A stretch of DNA of 64,000 nt, taken from assembly GCA_913775175.1 (NCBI GenBank), contig CAJYKU010000038.1, positions 1 through 64,000 of the forward strand. The letters run 5' to 3'. The notes under the pieces are model-generated. The model did no database searches and was not told the DNA's origin. It saw only the letters and a program-made list of their open reading frames with translations. A program made the translations under genes and the position numbers. Below, one piece after another: positions 1-9,899 of this stretch. Origin of the DNA: an uncultured Pantoea sp. Lineage in GTDB: Bacteria > Pseudomonadota > Gammaproteobacteria > Enterobacterales > Enterobacteriaceae. Every line of letters starts with the position of its first letter. The first letter of the stretch is position 1.

Positions 1-52
1 TGCCCAGAGAGGAAACGACCCCGCCGGTCACAAAAATATAATTCGTTGTCAT
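1..52 (-). CDS. pyrG: CTP synthase, N-terminal 17 codons only
   Basis: The first bases of the window, read on the minus strand from the ATG at 52-50, encode MTTNYIFVTGGVVSSLG. This is the conserved N-terminus of CTP synthase, which makes CTP from UTP, ATP and glutamine. The GG-V-SSLG part is the start of the ATP-binding loop of the synthetase domain. The rest of the gene lies off the left edge. It follows mazG on the same strand, as in E. coli (mazG-pyrG-eno). The identification rests on a short stretch, but both the motif and the gene order agree. Confidence 0.9.
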   Translation of the reverse strand, partial: MTTNYIFVTGGVVSSLG

Positions 53-264
53 GCTGAACCTGAGAGTTTAGGTTTAAAGACGATGGAATAACCAGGACGG
101 GAAAGCAGTATACCCGAAGTCGTCCCCTGCCACAATTGATGAATCACACCATCCTCCCACGCAGTGCAGCGGCTAACATAGCGGATAGTTACCGAAAAAA
201 TGTTGATGTGCGTCACAAAGTTGCTGCATGGCTGAATCGAGTAAGCGAGACCGGTGTAATTATG

Positions 265-291
265 CACACTGCTGGAATAATCAGCAGTGTG
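265..291 (-). terminator. Inverted repeat between mazG and pyrG
   Basis: A perfect 10-bp inverted repeat (265-274 with 282-291, 7-nt loop) lies 13 bases beyond the mazG stop. It has no following T-run on either strand, so a role in ending or processing the mazG transcript is only likely. The pyrG promoter should lie between it and position 52, but I could not pick out a convincing -35/-10 pair. Confidence 0.35.
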
Positions 292-303
292 ACACGATTG
301 AGG

Positions 304-1095
304 TTAGTGATTGTTCTCACTCAGTTTTACCTGCTGCCAGGCTGACTCCATCTGCTCCAGCGTTGCTACCGACATCGTCAGCCCACGCGCGGCAATAATC
401 TGCTCAACCTGACGAAAACGGCGTTCAAACTTATCATTGGCTTTCTGTAAAGCCGTTTCCGCTTTGCTGCCCAGATGACGTGACAGATTGACCGTGGCAA
501 ATAACAGATCGCCAATCTCCTCCTCCAGCTTGTCACTATCAATCACCGCCTGCTGTGCTTCATGCATCACTTCGTCAATCTCCTCATGCACTTTATCCAG
601 CACCGGCCCCAGACTCTCCCAGTCGAACCCCACATTGCTGCAGCGCTTCTGAATTTTATGCGCGCGCATCAGCGCGGGTAGCGCACGCGGGATATCATCC
701 AGTGCTGAATGCTGCTGCTTTGTTGCCCGCTCATCCTGCTTGATCGCCTCCCAGTTCTGCAAAACTTCTTCAGCGTTATCTGCCTGCGCGGAGCCAAAGA
801 TATGCGGGTGACGTCGCTCCAGCTTGTCACTGATGGCGTTACAGATATCGTCGAAATTGAAACGCTGCTCCTCCTCCGCCATACGTGCATAGAACACAAT
901 CTGAAACAGCAGATCGCCCAGCTCATCACGCAGATCGGTAAAATCTTCCCGCTGAATAGCATCGAGCACCTCATAAGTCTCTTCCAGCGTATAGGGAGCA
1001 ATGGTGGCAAATGTCTGCTGACGATCCCACGGGCAGCCATGCTGCGGATCGCGCAGGGTTTGCATTAGGTTAAGCAGGCGGTCGAGTGGTGTCAT
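304..1095 (-). CDS. mazG: Nucleoside triphosphate pyrophosphohydrolase MazG
   Basis: MazG hydrolyses NTPs and dNTPs to monophosphates and pyrophosphate, which clears aberrant nucleotides and, in E. coli, lowers ppGpp. The protein is 263 aa, the same length as E. coli MazG. It carries the tandem MazG folds: the first has the LEETYEVLDAI and DELGDLLFQIVFYA metal-binding helices (about residues 35-75), and the second has EIDEV and EEIGDLLFATVNLSRHL (about 170-210). The N-terminal GCPWDRQQTF motif is intact. In E. coli the mazEF toxin-antitoxin pair sits between relA and mazG. Here that space is only 217 bp with no ORF, so mazG stands without its usual partners. Confidence 0.96.
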   Translation of the reverse strand: MTPLDRLLNLMQTLRDPQHGCPWDRQQTFATIAPYTLEETYEVLDAIQREDFTDLRDELGDLLFQIVFYARMAEEEQRFNFDDICNAISDKLERRHPHIFGSAQADNAEEVLQNWEAIKQDERATKQQHSALDDIPRALPALMRAHKIQKRCSNVGFDWESLGPVLDKVHEEIDEVMHEAQQAVIDSDKLEEEIGDLLFATVNLSRHLGSKAETALQKANDKFERRFRQVEQIIAARGLTMSVATLEQMESAWQQVKLSENNH

Positions 1096-1276
1096 AGCAT
1101 AGTCCTGATAGCGGATAAGTAAGGGCTGATTGTACCCTTACTCCCGACCCTTCACGCAAGCAGGAGTGGAGCCCGTTACCAGCCAGCATACTGAAATGCA
1201 CAGCCGCTGGTTTGATACACAGAGCAGGAGGAGCTCAGCGTCTGGCTCTACTGACCAGATGCCGAAGCATTCAGTT

Positions 1277-1311
1277 CGCGGTCAGGCACTGGCAGCCAGC
1301 GCCTGACCGCG
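1277..1311 (-). terminator. Stem-loop directly after relA
   Basis: An 11-bp perfect stem (1277-1287 with 1301-1311) begins one base beyond the relA stop codon on the minus strand. There is no U-tract after it, so it may end relA transcription weakly or protect the 3' end. The rest of the 217-bp relA-mazG gap holds a second inverted repeat (1118-1125 with 1135-1142) just upstream of mazG and no ORF. Confidence 0.5.
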
Positions 1312-1312
1312 G

Positions 1313-3547
1313 TTAGTTCAGACGACGGGCATCAATAATATCAGGCACCTGATTCAGCCGCGCCAGTATGCGCCCCAGCACCTGCTGATTATAGATTTCA
1401 ATATCCATGTCGATGGTTGCCAGTTGCTTTTTGGTGTCGCTGTGACTGGAAACACCCAGTACATTGACCTTCTCATTCGCCAGAATAGTGGTGATATCGC
1501 GCAGCAGACCACTGCGATCGTTGGCAGTCACGCGTACCACCAGCGAATAGCCGCTGGAGTAGTTCTCACCCCAGACGGCATCAACAATACGTTCGGGCGC
1601 ATGAGCAATCAGTTCGCTTAACTGGTCACAGTCGGCGCGGTGAATCGAAATCCCCCGCCCCTGGGTGATAAAGCCCGTAATATCGTCGCCAGGAATCGGC
1701 TGGCAGCAACGCGCGATGTGGTGCATCAGGTTGCCAACGCCCTCAACCACAACCCGCCCACTCTCTTTGCGTGTATGTGAAGCGTGATGCGACTTCTGCG
1801 TCAGCTGCCGCAGCGCTTCGCGATCTTCCTCTTCAGCGCTGGGCTTATGCAGCTTCGCCTGCAGGAAGTTAACCATCTGGTTCAGCCGGATATCGCCACC
1901 GCCAATCATCGCCAGCAGTTCATCCAGTGAGCCCACGTTGTAGCGTGGTAGCAGGATCTTTTCCGCTTCGCGCATACTGATATCCAGCTGGCTTAGCTCG
2001 TTATCCAGGATCTGGCGGCCTGCAACAATATTTTTGTCGCGATCCTGCTTGCGGAACCAGGCATGAACCTTGGATCGTCCCCGGCTGGTGGTGATATAGC
2101 CGAGATTAGGATTGAGCCAGTCGCGGCTGGGATTCGGCTGCTTCTGCGTAATAATCTCAATCTGGTCGCCCATTTGCAGCTGATAGGTAAAGGGCACAAT
2201 ACGGCCGCTGATCTTCGCGCCGATGCAGCGATGACCTATATCGCTGTGAATATGATACGCAAAATCAAGCGGGGTAGAGCCGGCGGGCAGATCCACCACA
2301 TCCCCTTTTGGCGTAAAGACATAGACGCGATCGTCAAATACCTGACTACGTACCTCCTCCAGCATTTCACCGGAATCAGCCATCTCCTCCTGCCACGAGA
2401 TCAACCTGCGCAGCCAGGCAATGCGCTCCTCATGACCGGCAGCGCCACGCGAGTTACCTGTGCCCGGCCCCTCTTTATATTTCCAGTGAGCCGCAACGCC
2501 CAGCTCTGCATCTTCGTGCATCTGCCGGGTGCGGATCTGAATTTCCACGGTTTTGCCCTGCGGCCCCAGCACCACAGTATGAATTGACTGATATCCGTTA
2601 GGCTTGGGATTGGCAACGTAATCATCAAACTCATTGGGCAGATGGCGATAGAGCGTATGCACCGTACCAAGCGCGCCATAACAATCCTGCAAACGCTCAG
2701 CCACGATACGCACCGCGCGCACATCAAATAGCTCGTCAAACGCCAGCGACTTTTTCTGCATCTTGCGCCAGATACTGTAGATATGTTTGGGCCGGCCATA
2801 GACTTCGGCTCGCACACCCTCTTTCTGCATCTCCTGGCGCAGATTGTCTACAAAATTATCAATATACTGTTCACGGTCGATACGCCGCTCATGCAGCAGT
2901 TTGGCGATACGCTTATATTCATCGGGATGCAGATAGCGGAAGCAGTAATCCTCCAGCTCCCACTTCAGCTGACCAATGCCAAGACGGTTAGCCAGCGGCG
3001 CATAGATATTAGTGCTCTCTTTGGCCGCCAGCACGCGCTCATCTTCCGGCGCATCTTTCATTTCCCGCAGATGGGCGATGCGCTCTGCCAGCTTGATAAC
3101 GACGCAGCGGAAATCTTCCACCATCGCCAGCAGCATACGCCGCACATTATCTACCTGCGCTGACGCCATAGAGTCGTTGTGGATCGCTTTTAGCTGGCGA
3201 ATAGCATCCATGTCGCGCACGCCATGAACCAGCGAGACAATGCCTTTGCCAAACGCCTGCTCCAGCTTCTCTTCACTGACCACATCTGCATTGGCCAGCG
3301 GGAACAGCAGTGCTGCACACAGGCTATCGCAATCCATACTCAGCATGGTCAGGATCTCAACCATCTCAATCCCGCGCCATAACAGCAGAGTCTGATCGGG
3401 ATGATCGCGCGTTTCGGTTTCACAGTAGCGCCAGGTCTCCGCCAGTCGCTCACAGGACTGGGGATTATTAATCGTTAAACTGGCAATCCACTGATCGAGG
3501 GCAAATTCACCCGCCGTATTTAAATGCGCACTTCTGACCGCAACCAT
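1313..3547 (-). CDS. relA: GTP pyrophosphokinase RelA (ppGpp synthetase I)
   Basis: RelA binds stalled ribosomes carrying uncharged tRNA and makes (p)ppGpp, starting the stringent response. The 744-aa protein matches the E. coli length. Domain order is the degenerate HD hydrolase domain (about 30-190), the synthetase domain with the YGRPKHIYSIWRKM and NPKPNGYQSIHT motifs (about 250-370), TGS (about 405-470, VFTPKGDVVDLPAGSTPLDFAY), a zinc-finger region with HHIARCCQPIPGD, and a C-terminal ACT domain. An ATG 15 bases further upstream (3562) would add MAGED. I chose 3547 because a strong ribosome site (GGAGAG) sits just before it and E. coli RelA starts with the same MVAVRSAH. It lies 32 bp behind rlmD and is probably cotranscribed with it. 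Confidence 0.97.
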   Translation of the reverse strand: MVAVRSAHLNTAGEFALDQWIASLTINNPQSCERLAETWRYCETETRDHPDQTLLLWRGIEMVEILTMLSMDCDSLCAALLFPLANADVVSEEKLEQAFGKGIVSLVHGVRDMDAIRQLKAIHNDSMASAQVDNVRRMLLAMVEDFRCVVIKLAERIAHLREMKDAPEDERVLAAKESTNIYAPLANRLGIGQLKWELEDYCFRYLHPDEYKRIAKLLHERRIDREQYIDNFVDNLRQEMQKEGVRAEVYGRPKHIYSIWRKMQKKSLAFDELFDVRAVRIVAERLQDCYGALGTVHTLYRHLPNEFDDYVANPKPNGYQSIHTVVLGPQGKTVEIQIRTRQMHEDAELGVAAHWKYKEGPGTGNSRGAAGHEERIAWLRRLISWQEEMADSGEMLEEVRSQVFDDRVYVFTPKGDVVDLPAGSTPLDFAYHIHSDIGHRCIGAKISGRIVPFTYQLQMGDQIEIITQKQPNPSRDWLNPNLGYITTSRGRSKVHAWFRKQDRDKNIVAGRQILDNELSQLDISMREAEKILLPRYNVGSLDELLAMIGGGDIRLNQMVNFLQAKLHKPSAEEEDREALRQLTQKSHHASHTRKESGRVVVEGVGNLMHHIARCCQPIPGDDITGFITQGRGISIHRADCDQLSELIAHAPERIVDAVWGENYSSGYSLVVRVTANDRSGLLRDITTILANEKVNVLGVSSHSDTKKQLATIDMDIEIYNQQVLGRILARLNQVPDIIDARRLN

Positions 3548-3579
3548 ATCCTCTCCTGCCATAGCAACATAAATGTTGC

Positions 3580-4896
3580 TTATGCTTTACTGAACAACAC
3601 CATGGATTCGAGATGGCTGGTATGTGGAAACATATCCAGCATCGCGACCCTTTCCAGATGGTAGCCCGCAGCCAGGAGTACCTGACTGTCACGCGCAAGT
3701 GTCACCGGATTACATGAAACATAGACCACGCGCTCAGGCGCAAGGTTAGCGATATGCGGCATCACACCAGCCGCACCGGCTCGTGCCGGATCCAGTAACA
3801 CCTTATTGAATCCCTGTTTCGCCCAGGGCTGGCGCGAAACCTCTTCCTCCAGATTATGCTGGAAAAAGCGAACATTGCTGAGATTGTTAAGCACGGCATT
3901 ATACTCCGCCTGCTTTACTAATGCTGCAACGCCCTCCACACCTGTGACATTTTCTACGAATTTTCCCATTGGCAGAGTAAAATTACCCATGCCGCAAAAG
4001 AGATCCAGCACGCGATCTTCTGGCTGCAGATCGAGCCACGCCAGCGCCTTTGCCACCATCTGCTGGTTAACATTATCGTTAACCTGAATAAAGTCCTGCG
4101 GGCTAAAGGTTAGCGTTAAATCATGTGAACGGTAGTAAGGTGTGGTGCTGTTTATTGTCTGTAGCTCACCACTGCCGTCAGCCAGCCATAGCATGAGTTT
4201 ATGCTGATGCGAAAAGCGTTCCAGATCTGCACGGTCGCGCGCAGAAAGCGCATCAAGGTGGCGCAGCACCATTAAGGGGCCGTTATCCGCCAGTACCAGC
4301 TCAACATGTCCCAGTCGCCTGACCGCCTGCAGTGAAGCAAGACAGTGGTGCAATGGCTGCAGCAATGCCTCAAGTTCGGGCACCAAAACAGGGCACTGCT
4401 GCAGGGCGATGAGTTCATTACTCGCCGCCTGACGAAAACCCATCAGCAGCCGCTGCTGCTTTGGCTGCCACTGCAGTCCAAGCCGGGCGCGACGTCGGTA
4501 TCCCCATGCATGCCCGCGGATAATCTCGTCAACCGTGACAGGTGATGCGGTTTCACGACTCAGCATCCGGCTTAGCGCATGAGCTTTACTGCTCTCCTGC
4601 AGTGCAACAGCGGCATGTTGCTGCTGGCAGCCACCACAGCTACCGAAGTGCTGACAACGCGGTTTTTCACGCTGTGCCGCGGGCTGCTTAATTTTAAGCG
4701 CCTTACCGCGGGCGAACTGCCGCTTATCTTCCAGCACGGTTACGTCCGCCTGCTCACCGGGCAGTGCGCCGCTGACAAACAGCGTCTTACCCTGGTAGCG
4801 TGCGACACCCTGTCCAAAGGGATCGAGTTCGTCAATGGTTACAGTAATCCGCTGCTTTGCCGTTGGCCGCTGTTTTGCGTAGTAAAATTGCGCCAT
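3580..4896 (-). CDS. rlmD: 23S rRNA (uracil-1939-C5)-methyltransferase RlmD
   Basis: RlmD methylates U1939 of 23S rRNA using S-adenosylmethionine. The protein is 438 aa (E. coli 433). It has an N-terminal TRAM domain (about 15-70), then the 4Fe-4S cysteines C81, C87, C90 and C168 (CGGCQQQH context). The SAM-binding motif [14 protein letters not shown] follows near residue 300, and the catalytic cysteine is in the C-terminal [11 protein letters not shown] motif. The gene is divergent from barA, with an 89-bp gap that must hold both promoters, and it precedes relA on the same strand as in E. coli. Confidence 0.96.
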   Translation of the reverse strand: MAQFYYAKQRPTAKQRITVTIDELDPFGQGVARYQGKTLFVSGALPGEQADVTVLEDKRQFARGKALKIKQPAAQREKPRCQHFGSCGGCQQQHAAVALQESSKAHALSRMLSRETASPVTVDEIIRGHAWGYRRRARLGLQWQPKQQRLLMGFRQAASNELIALQQCPVLVPELEALLQPLHHCLASLQAVRRLGHVELVLADNGPLMVLRHLDALSARDRADLERFSHQHKLMLWLADGSGELQTINSTTPYYRSHDLTLTFSPQDFIQVNDNVNQQMVAKALAWLDLQPEDRVLDLFCGMGNFTLPMGKFVENVTGVEGVAALVKQAEYNAVLNNLSNVRFFQHNLEEEVSRQPWAKQGFNKVLLDPARAGAAGVMPHIANLAPERVVYVSCNPVTLARDSQVLLAAGYHLERVAMLDMFPHTSHLESMVLFSKA

Positions 4897-4985
4897 AGTA
4901 GTGTCAGTCTCTTATTAATCAGGTTGTGCTGTCCGTAACGCTACGCGCACAGGGAACATATATCAGGAGTCACCAGAGCATCGTT

Positions 4986-7715
4986 ATGACCAAATACAGC
5001 CTGCGGGCGCGGATGATGATTTTAATACTGGCGCCAACGCTGCTGATTGGCCTGCTGCTTAGCAGCTTTTTTGTGGTGCATCGCTACAACGACCTGCAAA
5101 ATCAGGTTTACGATGCCGGTGCCAATATCATCGAACCACTGGCCGTCTCCAGTGAATATGGCATGACGTGGCACGATCGCGATGCGATTCATGAGCTGGT
5201 GAGCCTGCTGCATCGTCGCCATTCTGATATTGTCCGTGCCATCACTATTTTCGACAACCAGAATCGCGTTTATACCACCTCAAACAGCAAACAGAATCTG
5301 ACACTGCTGCAAAAAAAGCGGCCCGACCATCTGAGTTCCGGCGTCAATGTGGAGCGTTATGGAAACCAGCTGATACTGCGTATGCCGATCGCCTCCGGAC
5401 GCAACTCTGCTGACGAACAGCCCGATAATCAAATCCGTCCTGCCGGAAACCCGCTGGGTTATGTTGCGATGGTGCTGGATCTGCAGTCGGTACGACTGGA
5501 ACAGTATAAAGAGATATTTATTGCCACGCTGCTGCTGCTGTTCTGCCTCTGCATTGCGATGCTGTTCGCTTATCGGCTGATGCGTGATGTGACCGGCCCG
5601 ATTCGCAATATGGTTGCCACCGTTGATCGTATTCGCCGCGGCCAGCTCGATAGCCGGGTTGAGGGCTATATGCTCGGCGAACTCAGTATGCTTAAAAACG
5701 GTATCAACGCCATGGCGATGTCGCTGACCGCATATCATGAAGAGATGCAGCATAATATCGACCAGGCGACCTGGGATCTGCGCGAAACGCTGGAGCAGCT
5801 GGAGATTCAGAACGTTGAACTGGATCTGGCGAAAAAGCGTGCTCAGGAAGCGGCTCGCATCAAGTCTGAGTTTCTGGCGAACATGTCGCATGAGCTGCGT
5901 ACGCCACTGAATGGCGTTATCGGTTTTACCCGTCAGATGCTGAAAACGGGTCTCAGCACCAGCCAGCGCGATTATATGAGCACGATTGAGCGTTCAGCAA
6001 ATCATCTGCTGAGCATTATCAACGACGTTCTGGACTTCTCACGCCTGGAGTCAGGCAAACTGGTGCTGGAATCGATCCCGTTTCCGCTACGCGCCACGCT
6101 GGATGAGACGCTGGTACTTCTGGCACCTTCAGCGCATGAAAAAGGGCTGGAGATCACCGTCTGTCTGGAAAAAAACGTACCTGACAACGTTATTGGTGAC
6201 CCGCTGCGGCTACAGCAGATCCTGATCAATCTGATGGGCAATGCGATCAAGTTCACTGAACAGGGGCATATCGATCTGCGCGTAGAGTTGAAATCACTGA
6301 GCGCAACCTGGGTCGGGCTGGAAATTCAGGTGCATGACACCGGAATAGGCATTGCAGAGCAGCAACAACCGCAGCTATTTCAGGCGTTCAGGCAGGCAGA
6401 TGCCAGTATTACCCGCCGCCATGGCGGCACCGGTCTTGGCCTGGTGATCACACAGAAGCTGGTGCAGGAGATGGGCGGTGAAATTGCGTTTCACAGCCAG
6501 CCTGGTCAGGGCTCTGTGTTTCAGGTGCGCCTGCGGCTCAATCTCAATCCCAATGCGCCACCGATTCCGCGCGTGCTGGATGATCTGCATGCCACTACGC
6601 TGGCCTACGTGGAAGGACATCCGGCTGTGGCTCAGGTCGTGCAGGAGATGCTGAGTATTACATCACTGCAGGTAGAATATTACCCCACTCTTGACGATCT
6701 GCCGGATCGCCATTTTCCACTGCTTCTGCTGGGTCTGCCGGTTACAGAGCCTCATCCTGCTATGCTGCCGGATGCAACAATCCAGCGTTTGTGCGCCCGT
6801 GCAGACGCCGTGCTGCTGGCACTACCCAGCGAAATGATGTTGTTTGCCGATGAGCTGCGCGCCCGCGGTATCGCCGGCTGTATTACCAAGCCGGTGTCGC
6901 TGACGCGCTTTATTCCTCTGCTGCTGGATATCAGTCATCGGCAACGCCGCATCGCGCTACCGCTGGCTCCGCGCCAGCCGCTTACAGTAATGGCTGTTGA
7001 CGATAATCCTGCCAACCTCAAGCTGATTGGCGCACTCCTGGAAGAGCAGGTCGAGAATATCGTGTTGTGTGACAACGCCCAACAGGCGATTCGGGCTGCA
7101 CAGCAGCAGTCGCTGGATGTGATACTGATGGATATTCAGATGCCCGATATGGATGGTATCCAGGCCAGCGAGATTATCCGCCAGCTGCCCCTGCATGCCC
7201 GTACGCCAATTGTGGCTGTAACGGCGCACGCGCTGGATGGCGAACGTGAACAGCTTATCGCCGCTGGCATGAATGACTATCTGGCGAAGCCAATTGATGA
7301 AACCAAACTGCGTCAGCTACTGCAGCGTTATCTGCCCGCAGCGCTGGCAGCAAAGTCAGTTGCTGCTGATATTGCGACGTCGCTGGACTGGTCACTGGCG
7401 CTGCGCCAGGCAGCAAACAAGCCGGCGCTGGCACGTGAGCTGTTGCAGATGCTGGTGGATTTCCTGCCTGAAGCCGATGCACGTATCACGCAGTGTGTTG
7501 CTGACGCTGACGTCAGCGGCCTGCGTGAAATTATCCACAAACTACACGGCAGCGCCAGCTACAGCGGTGTGCCGCGCCTCAGGCAGCTCTGCCAGCAGCT
7601 TGAACGTAGTTTGCATCAGCAGCGTGATATTGCTCTGCTGGAGCCAGAACTGCTGGAGCTCAGTGATGAGATAGCGAACGTCACGCGTGAAGCCTCTGCT
7701 CTGCTGAAGGGTTAA
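4986..7715 (+). CDS. barA: Hybrid sensor histidine kinase BarA
   Basis: BarA is the inner-membrane sensor that phosphorylates the response regulator UvrY, which in turn activates csrB/csrC. The protein has 909 residues (E. coli 918). Order: TM helix about 10-32, periplasmic sensor region, TM helix about 177-198, HAMP, HisKA with phospho-acceptor H302 in [10 protein letters not shown], HATPase with the N box (NAIKFTEQG) and G box (GGTGLGLVI), a degenerate receiver, a true receiver with D716 in [10 protein letters not shown], and a C-terminal HPt with H851 in the [11 protein letters not shown] motif. H302 matches the E. coli position exactly. An ORF ATG at 4926 is open, but homology ([11 protein letters not shown]) fixes the start at 4986. 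A GGAG lies 16 bases upstream, which is longer spacing than usual. Confidence 0.97.
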   Translation: MTKYSLRARMMILILAPTLLIGLLLSSFFVVHRYNDLQNQVYDAGANIIEPLAVSSEYGMTWHDRDAIHELVSLLHRRHSDIVRAITIFDNQNRVYTTSNSKQNLTLLQKKRPDHLSSGVNVERYGNQLILRMPIASGRNSADEQPDNQIRPAGNPLGYVAMVLDLQSVRLEQYKEIFIATLLLLFCLCIAMLFAYRLMRDVTGPIRNMVATVDRIRRGQLDSRVEGYMLGELSMLKNGINAMAMSLTAYHEEMQHNIDQATWDLRETLEQLEIQNVELDLAKKRAQEAARIKSEFLANMSHELRTPLNGVIGFTRQMLKTGLSTSQRDYMSTIERSANHLLSIINDVLDFSRLESGKLVLESIPFPLRATLDETLVLLAPSAHEKGLEITVCLEKNVPDNVIGDPLRLQQILINLMGNAIKFTEQGHIDLRVELKSLSATWVGLEIQVHDTGIGIAEQQQPQLFQAFRQADASITRRHGGTGLGLVITQKLVQEMGGEIAFHSQPGQGSVFQVRLRLNLNPNAPPIPRVLDDLHATTLAYVEGHPAVAQVVQEMLSITSLQVEYYPTLDDLPDRHFPLLLLGLPVTEPHPAMLPDATIQRLCARADAVLLALPSEMMLFADELRARGIAGCITKPVSLTRFIPLLLDISHRQRRIALPLAPRQPLTVMAVDDNPANLKLIGALLEEQVENIVLCDNAQQAIRAAQQQSLDVILMDIQMPDMDGIQASEIIRQLPLHARTPIVAVTAHALDGEREQLIAAGMNDYLAKPIDETKLRQLLQRYLPAALAAKSVAADIATSLDWSLALRQAANKPALARELLQMLVDFLPEADARITQCVADADVSGLREIIHKLHGSASYSGVPRLRQLCQQLERSLHQQRDIALLEPELLELSDEIANVTREASALLKG

Positions 7716-7719
7716 CTGG

Positions 7720-7753
7720 CAGCCCTCTCTGCGGCAAACCGCAGAGAGGGCTG
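7720..7753. terminator. Bidirectional stem-loop between barA and garK
   Basis: A perfect 15-bp stem (7720-7734 with 7739-7753) closed by a CAAA tetraloop lies between the convergent ends of barA and garK. No long T-run flanks it, so it probably acts as a shared terminator or 3'-end stabiliser for both transcripts. Confidence 0.65.
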
Positions 7754-7770
7754 AGTGGAGTAAATCAGCG

Positions 7771-8910
7771 CTAACATTGCTGCCCTATTTTAATTGTGGC
7801 CGCCACGTTTCTTGCCGTGAGGCGTACATTTTGTGCCGCCGCTGCCAGCGCCTCTTCCAGCGAACAGATACTAAAGAGTACGCTGTAAACAGCATCCAGC
7901 CCATGGTTATGCACCACACCGACATCAGCGGTCAGACTACCGGCAATAGCGATTACCGGCTTATCAAACTGTTTTGCCACCCGCGCCACACCAACCGGAA
8001 CCTTGCCATGAACAGACTGACTATCGATGCGCCCTTCACCAGTGATCACCAGATCCGCATCCTGTATCTGCCCGGCCAGCCCAAGCGCCTCGGTAACAAT
8101 TTCAATGCCACTGCGCAGCTCCGCCTGACAAAATGCGTGCAGTGCAGCTCCCATACCGCCAGCGGCTCCGCCGCCTGCAATATGCAGGACATCGATATCC
8201 AGATCGCGCCGGATGAGTGTTGCGTAGTGTGCCAGCGCCCGATCCAGCTGTGCTATCTCTGCCGCTGTTGCGCCTTTCTGCGGCCCAAACACTGCTGAAG
8301 CCCCCTGCTCTCCCGTCAGAGGATTAGTGACATCGCAGGCAACCTCTATGCGACACGCTTTGATACGGGCATCCAGCCCGCTGATATCAATCTGCGCCAG
8401 CTGCGACAGTGCTGCACCACCAAATGCCAGATCGTTGCCTGCATTATCCAGCAGCCGTGCGCCCAGCGCCTGAATCATTCCGGCACCGCCATCATTGGTT
8501 GCGCTGCCGCCAATGCCGATAATAATATGTTCCACGCCGCGATCCAGCGCATGTTTAATCAGTTCACCCGTGCCCCATGAGGTGGTAATAAGCGCATTGC
8601 GCTGTGCGATCGGCACCAGCTCCAGGCCACTGGCAGCCGCCATTTCTATAAATGCAGTATGCTCATCGCCTGACAACCCATAAAATGCGCTGACCGGCTG
8701 CCCCAGTGGTCCGGTAACGTTTAGCGTAACCACGCTGCCCTGCGTCGCTGCAACCATCGCTTCAACCGTGCCTTCGCCACCATCAGCGAGCGGTAATTTA
8801 ATATATTCCGCAGCAGGGAAAATCTCGCGAAACCCCGCCTCAATGGCGGCAGCCACCTCCAGCGCAGACAAACTCTCTTTGTATGAATCAGGGGCGATGA
8901 CAATTTTCAT
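7771..8910 (-). CDS. garK: Glycerate 2-kinase GarK
   Basis: GarK phosphorylates D-glycerate to 2-phosphoglycerate, the last step that feeds glucarate and galactarate carbon into glycolysis. The 379-aa protein starts MKIVIAPDSYKESLSA, as in E. coli GarK (381 aa). It keeps the family motifs ADGGEGTVEA, GIGGSATNDGGAGM and TGEGRIDSQSVHGK. An upstream ATG at 8925 is open, but AGGA is properly spaced before 8910, so I chose 8910. It is the last gene of the gudPXD-garLRK run, 85 bp behind garR. Paralogue GlxK has the same fold, so the GarK name rests on the neighbours as well as the sequence. Confidence 0.93.
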   Translation of the reverse strand: MKIVIAPDSYKESLSALEVAAAIEAGFREIFPAAEYIKLPLADGGEGTVEAMVAATQGSVVTLNVTGPLGQPVSAFYGLSGDEHTAFIEMAAASGLELVPIAQRNALITTSWGTGELIKHALDRGVEHIIIGIGGSATNDGGAGMIQALGARLLDNAGNDLAFGGAALSQLAQIDISGLDARIKACRIEVACDVTNPLTGEQGASAVFGPQKGATAAEIAQLDRALAHYATLIRRDLDIDVLHIAGGGAAGGMGAALHAFCQAELRSGIEIVTEALGLAGQIQDADLVITGEGRIDSQSVHGKVPVGVARVAKQFDKPVIAIAGSLTADVGVVHNHGLDAVYSVLFSICSLEEALAAAAQNVRLTARNVAATIKIGQQC

Positions 8911-8962
8911 AAGCAATCCTGGCACAATGGGTCATATTGTCTGTTAGCAAACGCAGCAGAGC

Positions 8963-8986
8963 CTCCGGCCTGCGCAGAGGCCGGAG
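8963..8986 (-). terminator. GC-rich stem-loop between garR and garK
   Basis: An 8-bp perfect GC-rich stem (8963-8970 with 8979-8986) sits 9 bases beyond the garR stop within the operon. Without a U-tract it is more likely an intercistronic hairpin that tunes garK expression or mRNA decay than a full terminator. Confidence 0.4.
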
Positions 8987-8995
8987 CGCAGGTAA

Positions 8996-9880
8996 CTAGC
9001 GGGAGATCTCTACCTGCGCCAGCTTCTCATAATAGCAAGCCAGCGCACTGTGATCGGCGCCGCCCTGTCCCTCTGCTTTCAGCGCCTGCATCATCTCCAT
9101 TACCGCTGTTGTCAACGGCAGATGGGCACCCAGTGTGTCTGAGGTATCCAGTGCGTTGGCTAAATCTTTGATATGCAGATCGATACGAAAACCTGGTTTA
9201 AAATTGCGATCCAGTACCATCGGCGCTTTAGCATCCAGTACAGTACTGCCCGCCAGACCGCCGCGGATCGCCTGATAGACCAGATCAGGATTTACACCCG
9301 CTTTGGTTGCCAGCGACAGCGCCTCAGACATCGCAGCAATATTGAGTGCCACAATAACCTGATTTGCCAGCTTAGTTACGTTACCTGCGCCTATATCGCC
9401 GGTATGCACCACTGAACCCGCCATCGCCTGCATTATCTTAACGCATTGGTCAAAGAGTGCTTTATCACCACCTGCCATTACCGATAGCGTGCCTTCAATT
9501 GCTTTTGGCTCTCCGCCACTTACCGGCGCGTCCAGCATACGAATACCTTTTTCAGCCAGTGCATCATGTATCTCACGGCTTGCCAGCGGTGCAATGGAGC
9601 TCATATCAATAACAATCAGCCCCGGTTTGGCGCCTTCAATAATACCGTTCGCCCCGAGGCACACCTCCTGCACCTGCGGTGAGTTAGGCAGCATGGTAAT
9701 CACAACATCTGCCTGTTCAGCTATCTCAGCTGGCGTTTTTGCTACCGTTGCGCCCAGTGCGGCCAGCTCCGCTTCATTGCTGGCGTTGTGATCGCGAACC
9801 ACCAGCGAGTAACCCGCTTTTACCAGGTTTTTACTCATCGGTTTGCCCATAATGCCTAGGCCGATAAATCCAATTTTCAT
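8996..9880 (-). CDS. garR: 2-hydroxy-3-oxopropionate (tartronate semialdehyde) reductase GarR
   Basis: GarR reduces tartronate semialdehyde, released by GarL, to D-glycerate with NADH. The 294-aa protein is a beta-hydroxyacid dehydrogenase. It has the Rossmann motif GFIGLGIMGKPMSKNL at residues 4-19, the substrate-binding DAPVSGGEPKA near 118-128, and the catalytic lysine in GNVTKLANQ near 170. Sequence and length match E. coli GarR rather than the shorter-range paralogue GlxR, and it lies 19 bp behind garL and 85 bp before garK. Confidence 0.95.
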   Translation of the reverse strand: MKIGFIGLGIMGKPMSKNLVKAGYSLVVRDHNASNEAELAALGATVAKTPAEIAEQADVVITMLPNSPQVQEVCLGANGIIEGAKPGLIVIDMSSIAPLASREIHDALAEKGIRMLDAPVSGGEPKAIEGTLSVMAGGDKALFDQCVKIMQAMAGSVVHTGDIGAGNVTKLANQVIVALNIAAMSEALSLATKAGVNPDLVYQAIRGGLAGSTVLDAKAPMVLDRNFKPGFRIDLHIKDLANALDTSDTLGAHLPLTTAVMEMMQALKAEGQGGADHSALACYYEKLAQVEISR

Positions 9881-9899
9881 TGCCTTTCCCCTTTATGCG

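Noticed and set aside
49-345. Two opposed ORFs between pyrG and mazG
   Set aside because: They overlap on both strands, one overlaps the end of mazG, and neither has a convincing start.
2063-2587. 174-codon plus-strand ORF
   Set aside because: It is antisense inside relA, in a high-GC frame, with no support beyond being open.
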